A stretch of DNA of 64,000 bases. Origin: Mycolicibacterium rhodesiae JS60. GTDB lineage: Bacteria > Actinomycetota > Actinomycetes > Mycobacteriales > Mycobacteriaceae. Below the pieces are notes generated by a model. The model was not told the origin of the DNA. It searched no databases and saw only the letters and a program-made list of their open reading frames with translations. Location of the stretch: contig AGIQ01000002.1 in NCBI GenBank assembly GCA_000230935.2, forward strand, positions 1,847,932 through 1,911,931, in the 5' to 3' direction. The translations under genes and the position numbers were made by a program. Positions 15,251 to 23,662 of the stretch are shown in pieces (position 1 is the stretch's first letter; each line of letters starts with the position of its first letter).

Positions 15251-16420
15251 TCAGCGGCGCTGAGAAAACCGCTGATCAGGCAGGATCTGCGAAGCGATCG
15301 AATTTCTCAGCACCAGCGGGCTGCCGCCAGCCACGATGGTCGAGACGACGTCGCGATGAATGCGTTGGATCGGGTAGTCGAGTGTCGCGCCGTATCCGCC
15401 GTGAAGTTCCAGCCCCTTGACCGTGATCTGGGACGCGACCCGCGCGCCGAAGAGCTTTGCAATGGTCGTGTCCAGCCCTTGGGGGAAGTTGCCGTCGATC
15501 GCAGAAGCCGCCGCGTTCTGCGCGAGCGCACGCAGCGCTTCGATGTCTGTCCACATGTCCACCAGCGTGTGATACACCGACTGGAACTCAACGATCTTGC
15601 GTCCAAACGCTTCTCGCTTCTCGACAAACTTCACGGCTTCATCGTAGGCCGCTTCGGCCATGCCCAGATTGAACGCACAATTGTGCAATCTCTCGACGTT
15701 GAATGCAGACATCAGCTTGGCAAAGTTACCCGCGCCAAGCACGACGTTCTCTGCGGGGATGCGGACGTCGGACATGGTCAGGTTGCCGTGCGGAACTCCC
15801 CGGCAGCCTAGAAATTCCGGACCCGCTTCGATGGTGAATCCCGGTGTTCCCGCGTCGATAAGTACGGCACCAATTCCTTTGTGGCCGGGCAAGCCATCGA
15901 ATCGAGCGAATACCGCGTACAGGTCGTTCTCGACTGCGCCGGTGACGTAACTCTTCGACCCATTGATGATGAAGCTGTCGCCGTCGGCTGTTGCCGTGGT
16001 GGCCAGCGAGGTCAGGTCGGAGCCGTAGTCCGGTTCGGTGAGGGCGATCGCACACTGTCGTTTGCCCTGCACGATGTCGGGGAGGTACTTCTCGCGGGTG
16101 CGTTCCTGCTCCGCCAGGAGCAGCATCGTGGGCCCAGGCCCTGTCGTGGCGAAGACGGGTTCGCCCACGACCCAGAACTGTGAACCGCGGAAGAGGGCCT
16201 CCACGACGAGGAAGTAATCCATCGTGGAGCGGCCCTGGCCGCCGTACTTCTGGGGCATCGCCAACCCGAGCAGTCCGTGATCGGCGATGTGGTCGACAAC
16301 CCGTTGGTAGGGAACCTTGTTGGTGCGGTCCCATTCCGCGACCTCGTCGCGAAGCTTGCTTCCTGCTTCAAAGGCGCGTGCCTGCAGGTCGATCTGGTCA
16401 CTGGTCAACGGCAGGCCCAT
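15251..16420 (-). CDS. Acyl-CoA dehydrogenase with catalytic Glu replaced at the usual site
   Basis: 389 residues with all three ACAD domains (CAIALTEPDYGSDLTS, NGSKSYVTGAVEND, LHGGYGATLDYPIQR). The C-terminal motif that normally reads YGGTxEI is AGGSPLVL, so the usual Glu is Leu369. A Glu is present at E243 (FNVERLHN), the position used as base by isovaleryl-CoA dehydrogenase, so activity may be retained; alternatively it is a non-catalytic partner of a heteromeric enzyme, as known for some mycobacterial FadE pairs. First gene of a two-gene leftward unit with the Tyr-less SDR. A TTTAA half-site lies at 16496-16500, about 76 nt upstream. Confidence 0.9.
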   Translation of the reverse strand: MGLPLTSDQIDLQARAFEAGSKLRDEVAEWDRTNKVPYQRVVDHIADHGLLGLAMPQKYGGQGRSTMDYFLVVEALFRGSQFWVVGEPVFATTGPGPTMLLLAEQERTREKYLPDIVQGKRQCAIALTEPDYGSDLTSLATTATADGDSFIINGSKSYVTGAVENDLYAVFARFDGLPGHKGIGAVLIDAGTPGFTIEAGPEFLGCRGVPHGNLTMSDVRIPAENVVLGAGNFAKLMSAFNVERLHNCAFNLGMAEAAYDEAVKFVEKREAFGRKIVEFQSVYHTLVDMWTDIEALRALAQNAAASAIDGNFPQGLDTTIAKLFGARVASQITVKGLELHGGYGATLDYPIQRIHRDVVSTIVAGGSPLVLRNSIASQILPDQRFSQRR

Positions 16421-16696
16421 GTCTGCTCCACTTCCTCTTCAGCGGGCTCAGTCTGGCGGTTGCGCACCGAGCACGTCGCCCCAACATAAAGCCAATTTAA
16501 AAGCACGTCAACGCACGGCCACCCGCCGGCGCCCGATTCGTGTCAGTGTCAAGTAGGTGACCAGCAGCTGGCTTGCGCGACTTTTTCCGTAGAGATGCGA
16601 AACACCCTGGTAAATGGGGATACAGGCCATTGGTATCAGAGTAGTCCGAAGGTGCAGTTCAACGTGTTGAGTCCCGCCCGCAGTTTGACTCGCACG

Positions 16697-16712
16697 TTTA
16701 AACGCCTTTAAA
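16697..16712. promoter_or_regulatory. Operator B2: dyad TTTAA-N6-TTAAA
   Basis: Reads TTTAA-ACGCCT-TTAAA (also TTTAAA-CGCC-TTTAAA), about 85 nt upstream of the SDR gene at 16798 that heads the long operon. It lies in the 377 nt divergent region 16421-16797, which holds no gene. A lone TTTAA half-site with a poor partner is at 16496-16511 on the side of the leftward dehydrogenase. Same motif and spacing as 11453-11468. Confidence 0.62.
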
Positions 16713-16797
16713 TAGAGCAAGCCGCATGAGGCTCGCTTCGCCCCGATCCGGCGCGCGGACCGCGCGGAGTGGAATCGCTATCGACAGGTGAGGCGGG

Positions 16798-17562
16798 ATG
16801 CAGATAGTTGGACAGTCGGTGTTGGTCACCGGCGGCGCCTCGGGCTTGGGGTGGGCCACTGCTCGTCGTTTGGCGGAACTGGGCGCGCGCGTAGTCATCG
16901 CCGACTTGCCGACATCGAAGGGACGCGACCTCGCAGCCGAACTCGGTGAGAAGGCGTGCTTCGTGCCGACCGACGTAACCGACGCCGCCCAAGTCGCCGA
17001 GGCGGTGAGTGTCGCATCCGAGGGCGGGCGGCTCCGGGCGCTGGTACACACTGCCGGCCGCGGCGGGGCGGTGCGTTTGGTGAACAAGGACGGCTCAATA
17101 GGCGATCTCGAGCGATTCTCGGCGATCGTGCAGACCAATCTGTTGGGAACATTCGTCGTTGCCAGCACTGCGGCGGCGGCGATGGCACGCAACGAACCGA
17201 TCGACGGCGAACGTGGAGTGATGGTGTGGACTGCCTCGATAGCGGCCTTCGAAGGACAGATCGGTCAGGCTGGATACGCGGCCTCGAAGGCGGGTGTCGT
17301 GGGACTTACGCTTTGTGCAGCCCGTGATCTGGCGTCCAAGGGGATCCGGGTGTGCACCATCGCTCCCGGGCTGATGGATACCCCGATGTTGGCGGGATTG
17401 CGCGACGACGTGCGCGAGTCACTCAGTGAGTCGGTTCCGCACCCGGCCCGGCTGGGATCTCCCGATGAGTACGCAAGACTGGCCTGCTCGATCATCGACA
17501 ATGCCTACCTCAATGGTGAAACCGTTCGGCTTGACGGAGCCAACCGAATGTCCCCGAGGTAG
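16798..17562 (+). CDS. SDR, 3-hydroxyacyl-CoA dehydrogenase type II-like
   Basis: 254 residues. NAD(P)-binding TGGASGLG (11-18), catalytic Ser147, Tyr160 and Lys164 (GYAASKAG), and an APGLMDTPML segment. The overall arrangement, including the FEGQIGQAGYAASKAGVVG stretch, resembles HSD10-type 3-hydroxyacyl-CoA dehydrogenases, which oxidise 3-hydroxyacyl-CoA to 3-ketoacyl-CoA. It is the first gene of a probable nine-gene rightward operon ending at 26521, with operator B2 upstream. GAGGCGGG directly precedes the start codon. Confidence 0.9.
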   Translation: MQIVGQSVLVTGGASGLGWATARRLAELGARVVIADLPTSKGRDLAAELGEKACFVPTDVTDAAQVAEAVSVASEGGRLRALVHTAGRGGAVRLVNKDGSIGDLERFSAIVQTNLLGTFVVASTAAAAMARNEPIDGERGVMVWTASIAAFEGQIGQAGYAASKAGVVGLTLCAARDLASKGIRVCTIAPGLMDTPMLAGLRDDVRESLSESVPHPARLGSPDEYARLACSIIDNAYLNGETVRLDGANRMSPR

Positions 17563-17609
17563 CGGACACGGCCCTCCGCTCAGTCGCGCAATCAACCCAG
17601 GAAAGACCC

Positions 17610-18761
17610 ATGAAACGAACGGTGTTCTCCGACGAACACGAAGCCTTTCGACAGATGGCCCGTGGATTCCTCCAGAAGGAGGTCGTCCCGGCGTACGAGG
17701 ACTGGGAGCGCCGTGGCGCACCGCCACGCGAGTTCTACACCCAGCTAGGCGAATTGGGCATTCTGGGCATCCAGATCCCGAAAGAGTACGGAGGCAGCGG
17801 CGAGACCACCTACAAGTACAGCGCCGTGCTCACCGAGGAGACGCTACGCGCCAAGGTGGGATTGGGATCGCTGCGCGTGCACATGGACATCGTGCTCCCG
17901 TACCTGCTGGCGTACTGCACTGACGAGCAGAAGCAGCGCTGGCTGCCAGGCGCGGCGAGTGGCCAACTGATCTCGGCGATCGCGATGACCGAACCAGGGA
18001 CGGGATCGGACATCGCCGGGATCACCACCACGGCTAGCCGCCACGGCGACACCTACGTCGTGAACGGGGCGAAGACCTTCATCACCGGGGGAGTCAACGC
18101 CGACCTGGTGCTCGTCGTCGCACGCACCGCACCCGCAGACCCGACCGATCGACGGTCCGGCTTGAGCATCATCGTCGTCGAAGCGTCCACCCCGGGCTTC
18201 TCCGTCGCGGGAAATATGGCCAAGCTTGGATTGAAGGCCCAGGACACCGCCGAGCTGCACTTCGACGACGTCGAAGTACCGGTGGAGAACCTTCTCGGTG
18301 ACGAAGGTCGCGCATTCGAGTACCTGGGCCACAACCTTGCCCAGGAGCGACTGTCCATCGCCGTCGGCTCCCAAGCCGCTGCGACTGCTGCCATGGACTC
18401 GGCGATCGACTATGTCAAGGAACGAAAGGTATTCGGCAAACCACTGTCGACCATGCAGAACACGAAATTCGTTCTCGCCGAATGCGCAACGGAAATCGAG
18501 GCCGGGCAGATGCTGGTGGACCGCGCACTCGATGACCACGACCGAGGCGAGCTCACCGCCGTCGATGCGGCCAAGGCGAAACTGTTCTGCACCGAACTTC
18601 AGGGCCGGGTGATCGACAAGTGCCTGCAGTTGTTCGGTGGATACGGCTACATGCTCGAGTATCCCATCGCCCGGCTCTACGCCGATGCACGCGTGACCAG
18701 AATTTATGGGGGCACCAGCGAAATCATGAAGTCCATCATCAGCAAGTCGCTTGGTCTGTAG
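17610..18761 (+). CDS. Acyl-CoA dehydrogenase
   Basis: 383 residues. SAIAMTEPGTGSDI and NGAKTFITGG mark the FAD/substrate middle domain; the catalytic Glu is E371 in IYGGTSEIMK; QERL provides a second Glu at the isovaleryl-type position. The C-terminal QLFGGYGYMLEYP segment is standard. Second gene of the 16.8-26.5 kb operon, 48 nt after the SDR and 26 nt before a crotonase. Probably performs one desaturation step of the pathway; the 11601 dehydrogenase is similar enough to suggest duplication within the region. Confidence 0.92.
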   Translation: MKRTVFSDEHEAFRQMARGFLQKEVVPAYEDWERRGAPPREFYTQLGELGILGIQIPKEYGGSGETTYKYSAVLTEETLRAKVGLGSLRVHMDIVLPYLLAYCTDEQKQRWLPGAASGQLISAIAMTEPGTGSDIAGITTTASRHGDTYVVNGAKTFITGGVNADLVLVVARTAPADPTDRRSGLSIIVVEASTPGFSVAGNMAKLGLKAQDTAELHFDDVEVPVENLLGDEGRAFEYLGHNLAQERLSIAVGSQAAATAAMDSAIDYVKERKVFGKPLSTMQNTKFVLAECATEIEAGQMLVDRALDDHDRGELTAVDAAKAKLFCTELQGRVIDKCLQLFGGYGYMLEYPIARLYADARVTRIYGGTSEIMKSIISKSLGL

Positions 18762-18786
18762 ACCGTCGGTGCAAGAAAGGACCAGA

Positions 18787-19581
18787 ATGACTGCTGATCC
18801 AGCGACGAGGGCCGAGCCCGGAGCGCAAGTCGTGACCAACGTGCACGGCGCCATCCTGATCGTCACCATCAACCGGCCGCAGGTGCGCAACGCGGTCAAC
18901 CTCGAGGTCGCGCAGGCGATCGAACATGCTGTGACTGAATTGGATTCGCGGGACGACCTGCAAGTCGGGATCATCACCGGAGCCGGCGGAACATTCTGTG
19001 CTGGGATGGATCTCAAAGCGTTCGTGCAGGGAGTTCGCCCGTCGACGCAGCGCGGCGGTTTTGCTGGCATCGTAGAGAATCCGCCGCTGAAACCGATGAT
19101 CGCCGCCGTCGAAGGTTACGCGTTGGCCGGCGGGTTCGAGATCACGCTGGCCTGCGACTTCGTCGTGGCGTCCTCGTCCGCGGTCTTCGGTCTACCTGAG
19201 CCGAAGCGCGGCTTGGTCGCTGCCGCCGGAGGACTCCTGCGATTGCCGCGACTGATCCCGCACCGCGTCGCGCTGGAATTCGCGATGACCGGGGAGCCGA
19301 TGACCGCTCAGCGCGCCTTCGACCTCGGACTCGTCAACAGACTCACTGAGCCAGGCCAGGCCCTGACGGAAGCGATCGACTTCGCTGGCCGCCTCAGCGC
19401 CAATGGTCCGTTAGCGCTGCGTGCCACCAAGCGAATAATGACAGAGGCTCGCGATTGGTCGCTGGCCGATCAGTTCGACCGACAGCGCGAGCTCACCGAA
19501 CCGGTCTTCGGGTCTTCAGACGCCCATGAGGGCGCCGTCGCGTTCGCCGAGAAGCGCGCCCCACTCTGGACCGGCTCGTGA
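18787..19581 (+). CDS. Enoyl-CoA hydratase (both catalytic Glu present)
   Basis: 264 residues. Start at 18787 follows GAAAGGAC; the in-frame Met at 18751 lies inside the preceding gene. Crotonase motifs VTINRPQVRNAVN and GAGGTFCAGMD are present. Both hydratase glutamates appear conserved: the first in GGFEITLACD and the second in LPEPKRG. It is therefore the best candidate in the region for the ordinary hydration of an enoyl-CoA. It lies between the dehydrogenase and thiolase genes of the same operon, giving a complete beta-oxidation set with the SDR at 16798. Confidence 0.92.
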   Translation: MTADPATRAEPGAQVVTNVHGAILIVTINRPQVRNAVNLEVAQAIEHAVTELDSRDDLQVGIITGAGGTFCAGMDLKAFVQGVRPSTQRGGFAGIVENPPLKPMIAAVEGYALAGGFEITLACDFVVASSSAVFGLPEPKRGLVAAAGGLLRLPRLIPHRVALEFAMTGEPMTAQRAFDLGLVNRLTEPGQALTEAIDFAGRLSANGPLALRATKRIMTEARDWSLADQFDRQRELTEPVFGSSDAHEGAVAFAEKRAPLWTGS

Positions 19582-19645
19582 ACGTCGATTCCCAGACGCT
19601 GATGGTTGTCGCCACGGCGGTTCCCAACGCATGGAGGTACTTTCG

Positions 19646-20815
19646 GTGAGAGACGCAGTGATCGTGGATGCCGTGCGCAGCCCGGTCGGCAAACGCAACG
19701 GTGCCCTGTCGGGCGTGCATCCGGTCGATCTCTCGGCTGCAGTCCTCGAGGCGCTGGCTAGTCGCAACGAGCTCGATCCGTCGCTCGTTGATGACGTCAT
19801 CTGGGGCTGTGTATCGCAAGTGGGTGAGCAGAGCGGCAACGTGGGCCGATTCGCCGTCCTGGCCGCAGGCTGGCCCGAAGAGGTTCCGTCGGTGACCATC
19901 GACCGCCAGTGCGGGTCGTCACAACAATCGGTGCACTTTGCTGCGGCCGGAGTGATGTCCGGCCAGTACGACGTGGTCGTCGCCGGTGGTGTGGAGTCGA
20001 TGAGCCGAATCCCGATGGGATCGACGCGCAAGGGGGGATTGGGAGCACCATACGGACCGAAGGCGCTAGCCCGCTACGGTGGAGTCCAGTTCAATCAGGG
20101 GGTCAGTGCCGAAACCATCGCCCGCCGTTGGAATCTCAGTCGTGCGGAACTCGATCAGCATGCGCTCGAATCGCACGCCAAGGCGGCCGACGCGATCGAC
20201 GGCGGACGTTTCGAGTCGGAGATCGCCCCCATCACCGTCGTCAACGACGATGGCTCGACCACCGTCGTTGACACCGACGGGGGCGTGCGGCGGGACGGAT
20301 CGTTGGAGTCCCTTGGCAAGTTGAAGCCCGCCTTCGACGACGACGGCGTGATCACCGCTGCGAATTCCTCGCAGATATCCGACGGCGCCTCTGCGTTGCT
20401 GATCACCACCAGTGAACGGGCTCGCGAGCTCGGATGGCAGCCGTTAGCCCGCCTGCACAGCTTCGCGCTGGCGGGCGTCGACCCGGTTACCATGCTGACC
20501 GGGCCGATCCCCGCGACCGAAAAGGTGCTCAAAGCAGCGCATCTCGACATCGACGCCATCGGCGCCTTCGAGATCAACGAGGCCTTCGCCAGTGTCACGC
20601 TGGCATGGCTGGCAGAAACCGGCGCTGACCCCGCGCGGCTCAACCCGAACGGCGGGGCAATAGCACTGGGACATCCCTTGGGCGCCTCCGGTGGCCGGTT
20701 GATGACCACCCTCGTCCACCACATGCGAGCCAGCGGAGTGCGTTTCGGACTGCAGAGTATGTGCGAGGGCGGCGGAATGGCCAATGCCACCGTGCTCGAG
20801 CGACTCGACGGCTAA
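19646..20815 (+). CDS. Acetyl-CoA C-acyltransferase (thiolase)
   Basis: 389 residues. Nucleophilic Cys89 in DRQCGSSQQ, His in IALGHPLGASGG and the second Cys in MCEGGGMAN form the thiolase triad. NEAF is also present. The GTG at 19646 is preferred because GGAGG lies 8 nt upstream of it; an ATG 15 nt earlier overlaps that site. It would cleave a 3-ketoacyl-CoA to a shortened acyl-CoA plus acetyl- or propionyl-CoA. Fourth gene of the operon. A second, divergent thiolase is at 25316, so the pathway probably has two cleavage rounds. Confidence 0.93.
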   Translation: MRDAVIVDAVRSPVGKRNGALSGVHPVDLSAAVLEALASRNELDPSLVDDVIWGCVSQVGEQSGNVGRFAVLAAGWPEEVPSVTIDRQCGSSQQSVHFAAAGVMSGQYDVVVAGGVESMSRIPMGSTRKGGLGAPYGPKALARYGGVQFNQGVSAETIARRWNLSRAELDQHALESHAKAADAIDGGRFESEIAPITVVNDDGSTTVVDTDGGVRRDGSLESLGKLKPAFDDDGVITAANSSQISDGASALLITTSERARELGWQPLARLHSFALAGVDPVTMLTGPIPATEKVLKAAHLDIDAIGAFEINEAFASVTLAWLAETGADPARLNPNGGAIALGHPLGASGGRLMTTLVHHMRASGVRFGLQSMCEGGGMANATVLERLDG

Positions 20816-20844
20816 CAGCATCCAACCGACAGGACGGTGACACC

Positions 20845-21720
20845 ATGCCCGAAATTACGTTGAACGTCTCCAACGGCGTCGCAGTGATTGTCCTCAATCG
20901 CCCGGACAACCTGAACGCCGTCACGACCTCGATGTGCGAGTCGCTCATCGAGGCCTTCGACACCACTGATGCCGACGAGTCAGTGCGAGCGGTGATCGTC
21001 ACCGGAGCGGGCCGTGCGTTCTGTGCCGGCGCCGACCTGTCCTCGGGCGGCGGATCATTCGAACGGACCAGCGACCCCGAGAGAGGTGCGCCGCGCGACA
21101 TCGGCGGTTGCGTGAACCTGCGCATCTACCGTTCGATCAAGCCGGTCATCGCCGCGGTCAATGGACCCGCGGTCGGATTCGGGGCATCGATGATCCTACC
21201 GATGGACTTCCGTCTCGCCGTGGACAGCGCCAAGATCGGTTACCCGTTTACCGCCCGCGGCATCATCCCCGACGGGTCCTCCAGCTGGTTCCTGCCGCGC
21301 ATCGTCGGGATCAATCAGGCATTGGATTGGGCATTGACGGGGCGGGTGTTCGGCGCGGCCGAGGCCCTCGAAGCGGGGCTCTTTCGCAGCATTCATCCCG
21401 CCGACCAGTTGCTCGATGCGGCCCACGCGATCGCTGAACAGATCGTGCTGAATACCGCGCCGGTCTCGGTGGCGCTGACGCGGCAGCTGATGTGGCAGAT
21501 GCTGGGTTCCGACCATCCGATGCAGGCTCACGAGATCGAATCGGCCGGACTGGTACACACCGGCTCGGGTCCTGATTCCGCCGAGGGTGTCAAGGCATTC
21601 CTGGAAAAGCGTCCGCCGGAGTGGTCGCTGCGCCCGAGCGCTGATCTGCCGGACTGGTATCCCTGGCGACCCGAACCGTCCTATGACGGCAAGGCGCATG
21701 CCCGAAACTCCCGCAAGTAG
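20845..21720 (+). CDS. Crotonase-family protein with altered active-site residues
   Basis: 291 residues starting at Met20845 (MPEITLNVS). VIVLNRPDNLNAV and GAGRAFCAGADL are standard, but the hydratase Glu positions read GFGASM and YPFTARG; only an Asp in GIIPDGSSSWFLPRIVG lies nearby. This W-F-L-P subfamily often has Glu in place of that Asp. Hydration is possible but isomerisation, hydrolysis or ring opening are equally so. 29 nt after the thiolase and 12 nt before the next dehydrogenase, within the operon. Similar active-site losses are seen in the crotonase at 4360-5193. Confidence 0.87.
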   Translation: MPEITLNVSNGVAVIVLNRPDNLNAVTTSMCESLIEAFDTTDADESVRAVIVTGAGRAFCAGADLSSGGGSFERTSDPERGAPRDIGGCVNLRIYRSIKPVIAAVNGPAVGFGASMILPMDFRLAVDSAKIGYPFTARGIIPDGSSSWFLPRIVGINQALDWALTGRVFGAAEALEAGLFRSIHPADQLLDAAHAIAEQIVLNTAPVSVALTRQLMWQMLGSDHPMQAHEIESAGLVHTGSGPDSAEGVKAFLEKRPPEWSLRPSADLPDWYPWRPEPSYDGKAHARNSRK

Positions 21721-21732
21721 ATCGGAGCTTCC

Positions 21733-22890
21733 GTGGAAGACGAAGACTTCTCCCAAATACGTTCGGCGGTGCGTGAATTCGTCCGCAAGCAGGTCGTGCC
21801 TGCTGAACAGGAGATCGAGGACGCTGACGCAATTCCCGAGCGTATCCACCGTGGCGCAGCCGAGCTGGGCCTTTTTGGTTACGCCTTGCCCGAGGAATAC
21901 GGCGGACTGGGTTTGGACATGCGCGAAGACGTGCAGCTTGCTTTCGAGTTTGGCTATACCGCTCCCGCGTTTCGATCGCTGTTCGGGACGAACAACGGTA
22001 TCGCCGGCCAGATCATCAACCGATTCGGCACCGACGCTCAGAAATCCACCTACCTGCCGCGGTTGGCCACTGGGGAGTCGATCGCGTCGTTTGCGCTGAC
22101 TGAAGCCGAGGCAGGATCGGACCCAGCAGGTCTTCGCACGAAGGCGCGTGCCGACGGCACCGACTTCGTAATCAGCGGACAGAAGCGGTACATCACCAAT
22201 GCCGCTCTGGCCGATCTATTGCTGGTCTTCGCCAGAACAGACCCTGAATCTACTGGGGGGCGCGGCATCTCGACGTTCATCGTCGAACGCACCCGAGACG
22301 GTGTGACAGTCGGCCCGAAGGATCACAAGATGGGCCAGGCCGGCGCGTGGACGTCGGAGGTGACTTTCGACGACGTCAGAGTCCCTGCGGAACAGCTCGT
22401 CGGCGGGGAGCCGGGCCGCGGATATGCCAATGCGTTGACCGTGTTATCGCGAGGTCGGTTGCACATCGCGGCGCTGTGTGTGGGGCTGGCCCAGCGCATT
22501 CTCGACGACAGCGTTGCCCACGCCGCGACCGCCAAGCAGGGCGGCGCCCCCATCGGACGGTTTCAGCTGATCCAGGCCCATCTCGCGGATTCCTACACCG
22601 AGATCAATGCGGGGCGCGCGATGGTGATCGAGGCGGCCGCGGCCTACGATTCCGGACGCGATCGTTCCCTCGGACAGTCGGCGGCCAAGCTGTTCTGTAG
22701 CGAGATGGTAGGGCGGGTCGCCGATCGCGGCGTCCAGGTGTTCGGTGGTGCAGGGTATATGCGAACCACTTCGGTCGAGCGCTTCTACCGTGATGCACGA
22801 CTCTACCGAATCTATGAAGGCACCAGCGAAGTGCAAAAGCTGATCATCGCAAAGCAACTTCTCCGCGAGGAAGGATTCATCGATGCCTGA
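21733..22890 (+). CDS. Acyl-CoA dehydrogenase
   Basis: 385 residues, GTG start with GGAGC upstream. SFALTEAEAGSDPAG, SGQKRYITNA and the catalytic Glu in YEGTSEVQK are present, so this one is canonical. It is more divergent from the 11601 and 17610 proteins than those are from each other, suggesting a different acyl substrate. Its 3' end overlaps the following SDR gene by 8 nt, so the two are probably translationally coupled. Confidence 0.92.
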   Translation: MEDEDFSQIRSAVREFVRKQVVPAEQEIEDADAIPERIHRGAAELGLFGYALPEEYGGLGLDMREDVQLAFEFGYTAPAFRSLFGTNNGIAGQIINRFGTDAQKSTYLPRLATGESIASFALTEAEAGSDPAGLRTKARADGTDFVISGQKRYITNAALADLLLVFARTDPESTGGRGISTFIVERTRDGVTVGPKDHKMGQAGAWTSEVTFDDVRVPAEQLVGGEPGRGYANALTVLSRGRLHIAALCVGLAQRILDDSVAHAATAKQGGAPIGRFQLIQAHLADSYTEINAGRAMVIEAAAAYDSGRDRSLGQSAAKLFCSEMVGRVADRGVQVFGGAGYMRTTSVERFYRDARLYRIYEGTSEVQKLIIAKQLLREEGFIDA

Positions 22891-23662
22891 CATCGCTTCT
22901 GCTCCACCACTTCCCGTTGCAGCGTCCGGACTGGTTGCTGGCCGGGTCGCCGTTGTCACGGGAGCTGCGCAAGGCATCGGCTATGAGATCGCCACCGCGA
23001 TGCTCGGCCACGGAGCGCGGGTCGTCATCGCCGACGTGAACCGCGCCCAGGCCGAAGCCGCGGCGAGCGCACTCGGCGGGGCGGACGTGATCGCGGTCGG
23101 TTGCGACGTCACCGACGAGAAGGCGGTCGAGGCACTGGCCGACGCGGCCGTCTCGGCCTTCGGATCACTTGACATTTGGGTCAACAACGCAGGCATCACG
23201 CGGGACAACCGGATGGCGAAGATGTCGATGAACGACTTCGAAATCGTCATCAAGGTTCATCTGGCGGGAACCTGGCTCGGTGTCAAGACTGCAGGCGCGA
23301 TCATGAGAGAGCAAGGCCGCGGGTCGATCATCAACATGTCCTCGTTGTCGGGTAAGGGTGGCAACTTCGGTCAGACCAACTACAGCGCCGCAAAGGCCGG
23401 AATCGTGGGCTTGACCAAGGCGGCGGCGAAAGAATTGGCCAACAGGGCCGTTCGGGTCAACGCCATCGCGCCGGGGCTCATCCGCACACCGATGACCGCG
23501 GCCATGCCGGCCGACGCCTTCGCGAATCTCGAGTCGACCATACCGATGAAGCGCGCGGGTGAACCTCACGAAGTTGCCGGTGCCGCACTATTCCTGGCGT
23601 CCGATCTGTCCAGTTTCATCACCGGGGCCGTTATCGAAGTCGGGGGCGGACGGCTGATGTGA
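22883..23662 (+). CDS. SDR, FabG-type 3-ketoacyl reductase/dehydrogenase
   Basis: 259 residues. TGAAQGIG cofactor loop (26-33), NNAG (101-104), Ser153/Ser154, Tyr167 and Lys171 (NYSAAKAG), and PGLIRTPM are all canonical, so it should be an active NAD(P)-dependent oxidoreductase on a hydroxyacyl or alcohol substrate. An extra roughly 20 residues precede the Rossmann fold. Its stop overlaps the GTG start of the next ligase gene by 4 nt. Confidence 0.92.
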   Translation: MPDIASAPPLPVAASGLVAGRVAVVTGAAQGIGYEIATAMLGHGARVVIADVNRAQAEAAASALGGADVIAVGCDVTDEKAVEALADAAVSAFGSLDIWVNNAGITRDNRMAKMSMNDFEIVIKVHLAGTWLGVKTAGAIMREQGRGSIINMSSLSGKGGNFGQTNYSAAKAGIVGLTKAAAKELANRAVRVNAIAPGLIRTPMTAAMPADAFANLESTIPMKRAGEPHEVAGAALFLASDLSSFITGAVIEVGGGRLM

